Below, in pieces: positions 24,260 through 33,800 of a DNA stretch of 34,753 nucleotides. Numbering within the stretch: the first letter of the stretch is position 1; each line of letters opens with the position of its first letter. The notes beneath the pieces were generated by a model, which was not told where the DNA came from, did not search any database, and saw only the letters and a program-made list of their open reading frames with translations. The stretch is taken from positions 1-34,753 of the forward strand of contig JAAFJS010000034.1 in NCBI GenBank assembly GCA_013298985.1. Reading direction: 5' to 3'. Source of the DNA: Cytophagales bacterium. GTDB lineage: Bacteria > Bacteroidota > Bacteroidia > Cytophagales > Thermoflexibacteraceae. The translations under genes were made by a program, and so were the position numbers.

Positions 24260-24463
24260 TTTTTTACCACTCTTTATGTAGCTTTATTTTTTTGGCATTA
24301 AATTTTCTTTACAAATCAATTATTACATGAGTAAATTATTGCATATTTACCAAATTTTTTAACTTGCTTTGGCAAAAGCAATCATGGTTAAAAAATAATA
24401 CCCTCTTTAAATGATAAGGCATCATAGAATGAAGCTAAAAAATGACAGAATCTTACCTATAAT

Positions 24464-26731
24464 ATGTTGAAAATTAGGAAAATAAAAGTTATTAATGGTG
24501 TGTACTGGGTAGAGATAAAGGAGGTAAATCTCTTTATCTTGTGTGGCTGTCCCGCGGATACGGTGAAGCACCTAAAAAAACGAGGACTGATAGAAGAAGT
24601 AGAAAAAAATGGATTAAATTATGAAACAGGACCTAATGTGATTCTGCTCTCTGATGTATTGATGCAAAATGGTAGCTTCTCCAATCTCACTGAGTTTCCC
24701 GTTTTGCAAATGCTGTATTTGCAAGGAATGCTCATTCCCAATCACCCCAACAATACGGGCATGAAACCAATGCTCATCGGGACGGAGGAGCAGGTGAAAG
24801 CGCAAATGGAATATATTTATAGAGGAAATTACGGATTGGTTTCCAAAGATGAGATGATGGACGCAGGCGCGACATGGGAAGAGGCGGAGGAGATGATGAA
24901 CGTGAAACTGCGCTTTGCTTTTGGGAAAATTACACCCTCTAACGAACTGATAGACAAGCGAATAGCCAAAAATGAGCCTGTCGAGATTCGAGATAATGTG
25001 TGGATAAAAAGAGTTGCCTTTAATACTTATGAAATCGCCTACGAAGGGGAAAGTGTGCAGGTAGATTTGAACTTAGAAGCTGGGGAACTCTATGACCCAC
25101 CTTACCAACTGGGCTATCATTTCATCAAAAGAGAATATTTTGCGGTCATTCACTCTGGCGAAGGTGATGGCTGGGACTTGCACCGTCCTTGTATGGCGAG
25201 TGTGATTGTATTCCAAGGAAAAATATACCTGATAGATGCAGGACCTAATATCTTAGCCAGCCTTAACTACTTGGGAATTAGTGTAAACGAAATAGAAGGA
25301 ATTTTCCATACGCACGCACACGACGACCATTTTGCGGGCTTGACTACCCTGATTCGTACAGATAGACGGTTCAAATATTATGCGACACCGCTGGTACGCA
25401 TGGCAGTTACTAAGAAACTGTGCGCTTTGATGTCCATGCAGGAAGAAAGTTTTAGTAGCTTTTTTGATATTCACGACCTTCCTTTTGATGAATGGACTAA
25501 TGTGGAAGGACTGGAAGTAAAACCTATCTATTCGCCTCACCCTGTGGAAACTAACGTCTTTTTTTTCAGGGCAAACTGGATTGATGGCTACAAGATTTAT
25601 GCTCACTTGGCTGATGTTACGGCTGATGATATTTTGCAAAAAATGGTCGTTACTAATCCCAATGAAGTGGGCATTACAGAGGAACGTTTTGAGCAAATCA
25701 AGGCAAAATATATGTATCCCGCGCACCTCAAAAAAATAGATATTGGCGGCGGCATGATTCATGGAAAAGCAGAAGATTTCAGAGATGACAAATCACACAA
25801 AATCGTCTTGGCGCACACCTCAAAGCCCTTGACTATTCAGCAGCGCGAGGTTGGCTCCTCAGCAGCATTTGGAATGGTAGATGTACTGATTCCGACCAAC
25901 CGCGATTATCTGGTTGATTTTGCCTACCAGCACCTCAAAAGTTATTTCCCTAATGCCTTAGAAAGTGAACTGAATTACCTGCTCAATCACCCTATCATGA
26001 GCTACAATGCAGGCTCGCTTTTGCTCAAAAAAGGACAAGAATCTAAGTATGTTTATTTGTTGCTCACTGGCTCAGTAGAGTTTTTGCACGCCAAAACGGG
26101 CAAACACGATATGTTGCCCGCAGGTTCGTTCATTGGCTTTTACTCTGGTTATTTGGGGCTTCACTCCCCCGAAACTTATTGGGCTTCCTGCAATATCCAC
26201 GTTTTGCAGATGCCAAGCAGTTCTTACCAAGAGTTTGTGGCGCGAAACAATCTTTACAGCGAACTGAAGCGCATGGAAGACAATATTTTGTTTTTGCAAA
26301 GTACGTGGCTTTTTGGTGATGTGGTTTCTTTCCCAAGTTTGGCAACTATTTCTAAACAAATGCAAAAGATTCAACTGGCACACAACTATCAGATTGCGCT
26401 TTTTCAGAGTGATAAATACCTGAACAATCCTTTTTCTGCCAATGGAAATGCCAACGAAGATATGTTACACATCATAGCAGGAGGCGAAGTTTCCATCAAA
26501 ATCTCTGACAAAGAAATAGAAAAACTGGATACGGCTGACTTTTTGGGTGGAGATAAAACCTTGCTGGGCAAACACAGAAAATTTGAACTCAAAAATGTAA
26601 AAGCAGTGCTTCCCAAAGACACTATTTTATTTGCGATTCCTGCCAGTGCCGTTATCGATATTCCGATTGTGCATTGGAAGCTATTAGAAACATACAACAA
26701 GCGTATCAGGGCGATTTACAATGAGTTGTAG
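24464..26731 (+). CDS. metallo-beta-lactamase-fold hydrolase fused to cyclic-nucleotide-binding domains
   Basis: The protein has 755 residues, apparently cytoplasmic, with no signal peptide. An N-terminal region (1-215: VEIKEVNLFILCGCPADTVK, then NLTEFPVLQMLYLQGMLIPN) is family-specific. The MBL-fold core (about 220-480) has the metal motif HTHAHDDH (282-289), with further candidate ligands His359 (SPHP), Asp384 (HLADV) and His451. A first cyclic-nucleotide-binding-like domain spans about 505-610 (YNAGSLLLKKGQESKYVYLL, then LPAGSFIGF), and a second, weaker one about 615-745 (IIAGGEVSIKISDKEIEKLD). This suggests a hydrolase, perhaps a phosphodiesterase, gated by a nucleotide; the substrate is unknown. 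The 3' end overlaps the convergent folP gene by 16 nt. Confidence 0.8.
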   Translation: MLKIRKIKVINGVYWVEIKEVNLFILCGCPADTVKHLKKRGLIEEVEKNGLNYETGPNVILLSDVLMQNGSFSNLTEFPVLQMLYLQGMLIPNHPNNTGMKPMLIGTEEQVKAQMEYIYRGNYGLVSKDEMMDAGATWEEAEEMMNVKLRFAFGKITPSNELIDKRIAKNEPVEIRDNVWIKRVAFNTYEIAYEGESVQVDLNLEAGELYDPPYQLGYHFIKREYFAVIHSGEGDGWDLHRPCMASVIVFQGKIYLIDAGPNILASLNYLGISVNEIEGIFHTHAHDDHFAGLTTLIRTDRRFKYYATPLVRMAVTKKLCALMSMQEESFSSFFDIHDLPFDEWTNVEGLEVKPIYSPHPVETNVFFFRANWIDGYKIYAHLADVTADDILQKMVVTNPNEVGITEERFEQIKAKYMYPAHLKKIDIGGGMIHGKAEDFRDDKSHKIVLAHTSKPLTIQQREVGSSAAFGMVDVLIPTNRDYLVDFAYQHLKSYFPNALESELNYLLNHPIMSYNAGSLLLKKGQESKYVYLLLTGSVEFLHAKTGKHDMLPAGSFIGFYSGYLGLHSPETYWASCNIHVLQMPSSSYQEFVARNNLYSELKRMEDNILFLQSTWLFGDVVSFPSLATISKQMQKIQLAHNYQIALFQSDKYLNNPFSANGNANEDMLHIIAGGEVSIKISDKEIEKLDTADFLGGDKTLLGKHRKFELKNVKAVLPKDTILFAIPASAVIDIPIVHWKLLETYNKRIRAIYNEL

Positions 26732-27570
26732 GCGGCTATCAAGGCTATCACTTCCCTTGCTTCGCTGACATCATGCACGCGCAAGATGGACGCACCGTTC
26801 TGGACTGCCAGCGTATTCAGCGCAGTAGTTCCGTTCAGTGCTTGCTCAGAGGTGATTTCCAACTTTTTGAAAATCATAGACTTGCGAGAAACTCCTGCCA
26901 AAATAGGTTGGTTTAGTGCTTTGAAATAAGCCATGTTTTTCAATAAGAAATAATTTTGTTCTATCGTTTTGGCAAAACCAAAGCCCAAATCAATCACCAA
27001 ATCATTGCAGCCCAGCTCGCGCAAAAGATGAATACGGTAATGAAAATAATCGAGCATTTCTTCCAATATATTTTCATACTGCGTGAGGTGCATCATGGTT
27101 TGTGGTGTTCCGCGACTGTGCATCAGTACATAAGGCACTTTTAGCTGTGCCACAGTTTCAAACATTTTTTCGTCCATCTGTCCCCCCGAAACGTCATTTA
27201 TCATACACGCGCCCGCCTCTACCGCCGCCTGCGCTACGCCTGCGCGAAAAGTATCTATGGAAATAAATGCGGCTGGAAACTGCTTATTTAACGCGGTAAT
27301 CACAGGAATAACTCTATTCAATTCCTCTTTTTCGCTAATTTCTTCGGCATGAGGGCGAGTAGAGTAGCCCCCCACGTCCAAGAAGGTAGTCCCTGCCGCC
27401 AGCATATTTTCAGCCCTATCGCACAGGGATTTGAGGTCATTGTACCTGCCCCCATCATGGAAAGAATCGGGCGTATTGTTGAGGATTCCCATGACTACGG
27501 GCTTAGAAAGGTCAAGCAATTCACCCTTTACACACAATGTTTTTTTTGTAAAAAAAACGGCATCTCTCAT
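26716..27570 (-). CDS. folP: dihydropteroate synthase
   Basis: This enzyme joins p-aminobenzoate to dihydropterin pyrophosphate in folate synthesis and is the target of sulfonamides. The 284 residues show all main blocks: MGILNNTPDSFHDGG (27-41), DVGGYSTRP (65-73), ISIDTFRAGVAQAA, MINDVSGG, YVLMHSRGTPQTM, VIDLGFGFAKT, LAGVSRKS, and near the C-terminus ILRVHDV, the phosphate-binding Arg-x-His. Length fits the single-domain bacterial enzyme (about 280). It appears monocistronic, convergent with the MBL/cNMP gene, and their coding regions overlap by 16 nt. Upstream lies a large palindromic element (27621-27730), 51 nt before the start. Confidence 0.95.
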   Translation of the reverse strand: MRDAVFFTKKTLCVKGELLDLSKPVVMGILNNTPDSFHDGGRYNDLKSLCDRAENMLAAGTTFLDVGGYSTRPHAEEISEKEELNRVIPVITALNKQFPAAFISIDTFRAGVAQAAVEAGACMINDVSGGQMDEKMFETVAQLKVPYVLMHSRGTPQTMMHLTQYENILEEMLDYFHYRIHLLRELGCNDLVIDLGFGFAKTIEQNYFLLKNMAYFKALNQPILAGVSRKSMIFKKLEITSEQALNGTTALNTLAVQNGASILRVHDVSEAREVIALIAAYNSL

Positions 27571-27620
27571 TTATTCAATTTTTGATATATTTTGCTTTTT
27601 TAAGCAATACAAATAGATAC

Positions 27621-27730
27621 TCTGACAATTTTTGTGGAAAGTTCCCCCCGCTAAAGCGAGGGGTTAATCTAACCCCTCGCTTTAGCGGGGGGAACTCGTA
27701 GAAACTCAGTCTGCCACAAAAATTGTCAGA
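27621..27730. repeat. 110-bp perfect nested palindrome (REP/MITE-like)
   Basis: The outer arms 27621-27637 and 27714-27730 are perfect 17-bp complements (left arm TCTGACAATTTTTGTGG). An inner repeat has perfect 27-bp arms, 27640-27666 and 27670-27696, around a 3-nt loop (ATC). The inner arms are G/C-rich (CCCCCCGC... GCGAGGGGTTA). It lies between folP (minus) and the ATHIRGG gene (plus), in both of their upstream regions. It is noncoding; a frame across it is just the palindrome translated. Confidence 0.85.
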
Positions 27731-27876
27731 CAACCTACAAATATAAATGGATTCTTTTGGAAAAATACTTTTGTATGAATAACTAACTGTTAGCATAAGA
27801 TTTTTTTCATTATTTTTTTGCAACCAATCTCGCCTTTTCTTCGTCATGGTTTAGCACATTTATTTGTTTTGCAAAC

Positions 27877-28668
27877 ATGAAAAAACTACTCTTTTTACTC
27901 ATTTTTTGTGGACTCATGCCCAGTGCATGGGCAACCCACATCAGAGGGGGCTACGTGGTCTATCGTCAGGTAGAAAACAGCCTCTACGAATTTGCCGCAC
28001 ACATTTTCTTTGATGGTTCAGGTGTACCTGCCGACGAAGAAATCGAGATGAACATCAATGGACAGATGCTCAAAGTACGCCTTGTAAAGTTGGAACTTTA
28101 CGACCAAGACAAGTCGCCAATCGAACGCACCGCCAAAGGAATTTACACTGCTACTTATCAAATCAGCCCCAGCCCAATTCCTTTTTTGAGTGGGACTTTT
28201 TACCGAGTCGGCGTGCAAATACGCAACCGAAACCCCAATACAGCTAATATTCCCAATTCGGTAAATACACCGTTTTATGTAGAATCGCTGTTGGCTATTA
28301 CGCAAAACAATAATTCCATTGTTTTTGAAGACAAAATGACAGCCATTTTTGCCAAAGCGGGGCAACCTTTGGTACTTAAAAATAGCGTCAAAGATATTGA
28401 CAATGACCAAGTTACTTTTGCCATTGATGCGCCCTTTCGCGAGATGGGCATTCGCATTGGCGGGTACGCCACCCCAGACCGCGTGAACTGTAACAACTGC
28501 TCACTTTCTATCAATGAAAATTCGGGCGAACTTGTTTGGCAAACTCCCTCACAAGCAGGAAGTTATGTAATCACTTTGCGCGTGGAGGAGTGGCGAATGA
28601 TAGGTGGCACACGCACAAGGGTAGGAACGGTATATCGCGACCTTCAAATTTATGTGGTCAATGAATAA
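27877..28668 (+). CDS. secreted protein beginning ATHIRGG after signal peptide
   Basis: The 263-residue protein has a clear signal peptide MKKLLFLLIFCGLMPSAWA (cleavage near 19-20), giving a mature start THIRGGYVVY. Very similar openings (A-T-H-[IL]-R-[AG]-G) occur at the start of secreted gliding-motility/adhesin-like proteins of Bacteroidota. Then come two beta-sandwich-like parts: about 20-145, and a cadherin-like stretch near 165-255 with DIDNDQVTFAI and SGELVWQTPSQAGSYVITLRVEEW, as in putative Ig/cadherin domains. It has no T9SS sorting tail, unlike many long ATHIRGG proteins, so this may be a short family member left in the periplasm or outer face. The next gene starts 20 nt after its stop and is probably co-transcribed. 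Confidence 0.78.
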   Translation: MKKLLFLLIFCGLMPSAWATHIRGGYVVYRQVENSLYEFAAHIFFDGSGVPADEEIEMNINGQMLKVRLVKLELYDQDKSPIERTAKGIYTATYQISPSPIPFLSGTFYRVGVQIRNRNPNTANIPNSVNTPFYVESLLAITQNNNSIVFEDKMTAIFAKAGQPLVLKNSVKDIDNDQVTFAIDAPFREMGIRIGGYATPDRVNCNNCSLSINENSGELVWQTPSQAGSYVITLRVEEWRMIGGTRTRVGTVYRDLQIYVVNE

Positions 28669-28687
28669 TTCTTAAAAACTTACAACT

Positions 28688-29113
28688 ATGAAAAAGATAA
28701 TCCAAAAATATATTTATGTTAGTTTGTTCGCACTGCTCTGTCAATCCTGTCAAACGAAAGAAAATGAGCAAGTTAAAGCTGAACCTTTGGCTGATTCAAG
28801 TTTTTTGATTGGAAAAATTTGGAAAATTGGCTCGACCAAAGTTGATGGTGAAACCAAAGAGGTGGTTGGTTTCCAAAATCAATTAGAAATTAGGTTTGAG
28901 GCAGGTGGCAAGGGTATGGTAACTTATACCAACAAAGAATTGGGCAAGGACTCGGCGTTTGAATGGGAAATCAGCAAAGACAAAAAAGAAATCTTACTTA
29001 GAGAAAATCAGGTAATTGCATCTTTGGAGGTTATGAATATGGACGCGCAAAACTTTCAATATCGTTTTTCGCAAAATGGAAAAAGCTATGTATTTAATCT
29101 AAAAAGTTTGTAA
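28688..29113 (+). CDS. small putative lipoprotein, lipocalin-like
   Basis: The 141-residue protein has a lipoprotein-type leader MKKIIQKYIYVSLFALLCQS and Cys21 as the likely lipidated residue; the lipobox is loose, as is common in this phylum. The mature part is beta-rich with an opening IGKIWKIGSTKVDGE (W-K-I... strand), followed by FRxxGKGMVTYTN- and WEIS-type strands, a layout like the lipocalin-like DUF4923/DUF5004 proteins. No function is known. It forms a two-gene unit with the ATHIRGG gene and ends at a strong hairpin (29127-29158). Confidence 0.72.
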   Translation: MKKIIQKYIYVSLFALLCQSCQTKENEQVKAEPLADSSFLIGKIWKIGSTKVDGETKEVVGFQNQLEIRFEAGGKGMVTYTNKELGKDSAFEWEISKDKKEILLRENQVIASLEVMNMDAQNFQYRFSQNGKSYVFNLKSL

Positions 29114-29126
29114 AAAATAAAACAAC

Positions 29127-29158
29127 GTTCCATTTTCAAATTCACCTGAAAATGGAAC
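29127..29158. terminator. terminator between the convergent lipoprotein and sulfatase genes
   Basis: Perfect 12-bp arms GTTCCATTTTCA (29127-29138) and TGAAAATGGAAC (29147-29158) surround an 8-nt loop. It sits 14 nt after the lipoprotein stop and 20 nt past the sulfatase end, so it can serve both directions; no long U-run follows on either strand. Confidence 0.65.
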
Positions 29159-29177
29159 TAATGCCTAAGTAGATTTA

Positions 29178-30593
29178 TTATTTGGGCATTGGCAGGATTG
29201 CATTGTGTTTTTGTTGCCATTCCTCTAATTTTTTTAATAATTTTTGTGCTTTCTTAGGATATTTTGTGCTAAGGTTTTGTTTTTCGCCTATGTCATTACT
29301 CAAATCGTACAATTCAAGTTGCTTATTTTCAAAGTGTTGCACCAATTTCCAATCTCCTACGCGAATTGCCGCCGCAGGTTTGCTCTTTTGGTTGCTGTAA
29401 TGTGGATAATGCCAATAAAGTGTCCTTTCTCGTGCCTTTTTTGAGGTAGCAAGTATCTCTTTTTTCAAGTTAAGTCCCTCAATTTCACGTGGATTTGGCA
29501 TAGCAATACCCGCCATCGCAAGCAAAGTAGGATAAAAATCCGCCCCCCAAATAGGCATATTTTCCTGATGTGGCTGTGTATTAGGAACATACATCAAGAG
29601 AGGCACTCTAATTCCGCCCTCATATACGTGTCCCTTGCCCTCGCGCAGGGGCGCATTGGAAGTAGCAGGCGTAAATTGACCTTCCTCAACAGAAAGACCT
29701 CCATTATCCGAGGTAAAAATGAGGATAGTATTTTTGTCTAATCCACTTGTTTTCAAATACTTCACAATCTTGCCTACGCTTTGGTCAAGGCTTTCAAGCA
29801 GTGCGGCGTAGCGAGGATTTTCTGGCGCATTTTCAGGGCGACCATTCAGTTTTTTCTGATATTTTTCTATCAATTCCGCTTTGGCATGAATGGGCGTATG
29901 TACCGCATGATGAGCAAGATACGCAAAGAAAGGACGATTTTTGTTTTGCTCCATAAACCTAATCGTTTCATCTGTCAGGCGGTCGGTGAGGTATTCCCCT
30001 TGCTTGCCTTCGAGATTGAGGTCTTCACTTGTATTATTTTTGTTTTGGTAAGGGAAAAAATAGCTCAAAGGAGTGCCGCTATGAGGCTTCCCTACGGCAA
30101 GGTCAAAGCCTTGTTTTTCAGGGAAATAGGTTTCATTGCCCAAGTGCCATTTCCCAAAAAGTGCTGTTGCATAGCCATTTGCTTTCAACACTTCTGCCAA
30201 AGTAGTTTCTTGCAAATCGAGAAATTGCTTGGTATCTGCCCCAATAAGTCCGTCATTGGGCTTTGTTCCTGTTACTTGCTTACGCCCTGGAATCCAATCA
30301 GTTATCCCTGTGGCGATTGGTGTTTTCCCTGTCATAATGCTTGCTCTCGAAGGCGAGCAAACAGGGCAAGTCGCATACGCCTGTGTGAAATGAATCCCTG
30401 CCTTAGCCAAGCTATCCAGCGCGGGCGTTTCATTGAACATATTTCCGTAACACCCCAAGTCCGCCCAGCCCAAATCATCTGCCAAAATGAATATAATATT
30501 GGGCTTAGGAGTCGGTTCTTGCTTTGGCTTTACGCCTGTCAAAAAGGCAAGCAATACGCAGCAAATACCTGTTAATCTGATATTTATAAACAT
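29178..30593 (-). CDS. sulfatase (arylsulfatase A-type), exported
   Basis: The 471-residue protein has a signal peptide (MFINIRLTGICCVLLAFLTG) and then the alkaline-phosphatase/sulfatase fold. Metal-binding DD is at 39-40 in IIFILADDLGW. The activating motif CSPSR (79-83) has the Cys that must be oxidised to formylglycine, followed by ASIMTG. GKWHLG, HAVHTPIH and TSDNGG supply the other active-site residues. This is an S1-type sulfatase that removes sulfate from a polysaccharide or small ester outside the cytoplasm; the substrate is not predictable. The maturing anaerobic or FGE-type enzyme is not in the window. No SusC/SusD or glycosidase genes are nearby, so it is not part of a visible polysaccharide locus. 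Confidence 0.92.
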   Translation of the reverse strand: MFINIRLTGICCVLLAFLTGVKPKQEPTPKPNIIFILADDLGWADLGCYGNMFNETPALDSLAKAGIHFTQAYATCPVCSPSRASIMTGKTPIATGITDWIPGRKQVTGTKPNDGLIGADTKQFLDLQETTLAEVLKANGYATALFGKWHLGNETYFPEKQGFDLAVGKPHSGTPLSYFFPYQNKNNTSEDLNLEGKQGEYLTDRLTDETIRFMEQNKNRPFFAYLAHHAVHTPIHAKAELIEKYQKKLNGRPENAPENPRYAALLESLDQSVGKIVKYLKTSGLDKNTILIFTSDNGGLSVEEGQFTPATSNAPLREGKGHVYEGGIRVPLLMYVPNTQPHQENMPIWGADFYPTLLAMAGIAMPNPREIEGLNLKKEILATSKKARERTLYWHYPHYSNQKSKPAAAIRVGDWKLVQHFENKQLELYDLSNDIGEKQNLSTKYPKKAQKLLKKLEEWQQKHNAILPMPK

Positions 30594-30744
30594 AAAATTT
30601 ATTGTTTTTATTCATTTGTATTTACCCAAATAGTAATTTTATGAAAACTACTGTTGAAAATGCTACGAAGCACTGCCCTCACTTACAAAGCTACACTTTT
30701 CCATTTGAAAACTTAATTTGATGCAGAGATAGTTAAAGCGCGCT

Positions 30745-30785
30745 TATAAAACAAAGCCCCCACCTGCTTGGTGCAGATGAGGGCT
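30745..30785 (-). terminator. rho-independent terminator of the T9SS FN3 gene
   Basis: Read on the minus strand, AGCCCTCATCTGC (30785-30773), a 5-nt loop and GCAGGTGGGGGCT (30767-30755) form a 13-bp stem with two G-U pairs, followed by TTTGTTTT. It lies 16 nt past the stop of the FN3 protein gene. Confidence 0.8.
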
Positions 30786-30800
30786 GATTATTTTTTTGCT

Positions 30801-33800
30801 TTATTCCTTTACAAGAGGTGTGTGTGCGTGCTGTTTGTCCCCTATAATTTCAACTATGTATTTCCCTGTGGCTAATTTTGAAATGTCAAATATTTCATTA
30901 TCAAGTAGTTGTATGTTTTCCCAATGAAGCACCAAGCGACCTGCATTGTCGTAAATATTGATTCTTGAAACCTTTTTATTATTCCCTTTTAGCTTTAGTT
31001 GGAACGAATTGCTTGTTGGGTTTGGATAGAGCAAAGCAAAATCCTCCATCGTATTGTCCTCTACTGCGGTAACGATTCTGTTCGGAATATTGAAAATGAC
31101 TTCTCCTGCCTCATTGCTGATTTTCAATCTGTAGCCTGCCTGTAGGCGTTGGCTACCTGTAACATCATCAAAGCGCAATGAACGAGCATCAGTCAATAAC
31201 AAAGTAGAAGAAATAGGTCTATAAGGCGCATCTGCTACATCTGAACGTTCTACTACAAAGCGAAGGTTAGAAACTCTGGTAAAGGCAAGCGAAAAATATT
31301 GCCACTCAACTACGGTGGTTCTCGCAGAAGAAATACGGCGCAAGAAAACCTCTTCTGGGAAAAGCGGCAAGGTCAGTTGAGAGGTATTGCCATTGTCAGA
31401 AGCTCCATCTCTGGCGAGTGCTTTGACCCTGATTTGATAGTTGCGATTTCCTTCTAATCGCTGCAAAACGATTTGTGGTGTATTTACTCTTGTCGCATTG
31501 TATGCCATAAGTGTTGTCGCAAAGTTATCAATAGAAACACTGACTTGGTACTGCTCTGCTCCTTCTACTGCGCCCCAATCTAAGGTAAATCCTGTCTGCG
31601 TCAAATTGCTCGTTCTGAAACCAGTAGGAATAGCTAAGATTCTGACACGCTGAACATTGGAAGGTCTTGACACAAGCCTTCTTCCCTGCACAGTGGCAAC
31701 TACTCGCACTCTGTAGAAAAGGATTTTTTCTTGAGATTGCCACCTCACCAAACTCCTCAAACTGCCGCTTACTTCCAAAGATACAAATCCAGCTAACATA
31801 TCTGTAAATGATTCATTACGCGCAACTTCTAATACATAAATATTTGATTGCATTGAGCTATTCCAATTTGCAAAAAACTCTTGAGAACTTATATTTCCTG
31901 CCTCGACGGTAGTGGTAGGATTGGGTAGTGTAATGGTGTTACCAAAGGCACCATTGGCTGATATTCCAGCTTTATTTACTGCCCTTACTCTTACGAAGTA
32001 TGACTGTAAACTATTTAAGTTAGTTGCATTGATTGTAGCCGTATTGCTGGTGAGCCTCCTTACCGAGGTGATAGGGCTAAAATTAAAATTAGTAGCAATA
32101 TCTATTTCGTAACTATCTGCTCCAGTAACGCTGCTCCATGCTACATCAAAACTGTTTTCTGTGATTTGATTAAAAGTAATATTGATGGGCGCAGCAGGCA
32201 GCATAGTAATTGTGAGTGTTTCTGAATAGGCAGACTCGCCTCCTCTACTATGCCTTGCTTTTACCCTTACAAAGTATTGTCTTCCTGCCTCGAAAGTCCC
32301 TGTGAAATTGATACTGGGCGTGGTAGTTGCTCTATCATTGATAATGTTACTGGTAAAGGTACTATTGGTGCTGATATCTACCAAATAAGAAAGTGCTAAT
32401 TCTGACCTCGATGCTGTCCAATTTACATTAATTTGTTGTAAAGAGGCAGAAACAAGAACAAGGTTTTGAGGGACAGTAGGCAAGGTAATGGCTTCTATGG
32501 TATTGCCGTAGCTGGAGTTTCCAGACTTGTTTGTAGCTCTTAATCTGTAAAAATAAGCCTTGCCTGGCTGTAATTGATTGACCACACGAGAAGTTTCTTT
32601 GATTGCTAAATCTTTGAAACCTGCCAGCGTAGTGGTGAAACTTGCCTGCTCTGAAACATCTAACATATAATTGTCAGTATTTCTTTGCTCTCTCCAATTG
32701 GCTGTGAAGCCGTTGTCTTTTATTTCTGTGGCAGTAGTAGCTATAGGTGCATCGGGAACAGGCAATACTTTGATAACATTAGAAGATATAGATGCTACAT
32801 TGTCAGGTGTGATGGCTCGTACTCGATAATAGTAAAAATCAGACTTAGGTAAAATTGAATTTATTACAAAACGAAGTCCACTGGTAATATTGACATTGTT
32901 AAAACCATTGATAATAAACGTAAATCTCTCATCTGTGGCAATGTCTATTCGGTACGAAGTTATGCCTGGTACACCTTCCCAATTGGCAGTGAACCCATTA
33001 GGATTAATATTGGTAGCATCAGTAGCTTTGGGAGCAATAGGAAGCGTAACCACTCTCAATACTGCTGAATTAGCAGATATATCAATGCCTACTAAGGGTA
33101 TGTCAATCACAGTACGTATCCTAACAAAATAAGCTGTATAGCTTTTCAGTGTTTGTACAAAAGTATTGGTTGAAAATAATTGACGATTATTAAAACTACT
33201 CAGCATACGGGTAAAATTAGCATCTTCGGCAATATCTACTTGGTAGTAAGAAACGCCTTGCATAGGTGCTCGCCAACTTAGGTCAAAACTTTGGGTAGTG
33301 ATATTAGTTGCCAGTAGGCTTGCAGGCGGCAATGCCTTTGGTAAAGGTTTGGTAATCACTACTCTAACATTAGAGTTTGCAGAACTTCCTGCGGCATTGG
33401 TTGCTCTTACTCTGTAATAAAATACTTGATAAGAATTAGCAGGAAGTCCAAAAACCAATGCTACTGTTTGTGAACTCGATTGTGTTGTAAAATCAATCGT
33501 AGAAAAATTTACATTGGTGGAAACTTCTAATATATAATCTGTAACACCACTGGTAGATTGCCAATTTGCTTGAAATCCACTTCCATTGATGGCGATATTG
33601 GTTGCTGCCAATGCAATAGGTGCTGTTGGGAAGGTCAGTGGTGTAGCACTTGTAAATGAGGAAGTTCTGTAATTTGCACCACATTGGACGTTTTCATTAT
33701 ATTCAAAAATAGCGATAAAATAAGTAGTATTTGAAGAAAGTCCTGTGATATTGACATTTGTTCCCACATTACCATTATAAACCACTTTGCCTGTGCCATC

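Noticed and set aside
27575-27847. 90-codon open frame on the minus strand
   Set aside because: It is mostly the translated 110-bp palindrome and has no protein-like composition or context.
29480-29500. parS-like TTTCACGTGGA on the plus strand within the sulfatase gene
   Set aside because: Only about 10 of 16 positions fit the parS consensus, the outer arms do not pair, and it lies inside a coding region away from parAB.
29781-30575. Long open frame (264 codons) antisense to the sulfatase
   Set aside because: It mirrors a well-supported sulfatase gene on the other strand; its Cys/Phe-rich translation matches no family.
30594-30754. Possible small RNA or gene between the sulfatase and the FN3 gene
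   Set aside because: Apart from the terminator no ORF, promoter match or conserved structure was seen.
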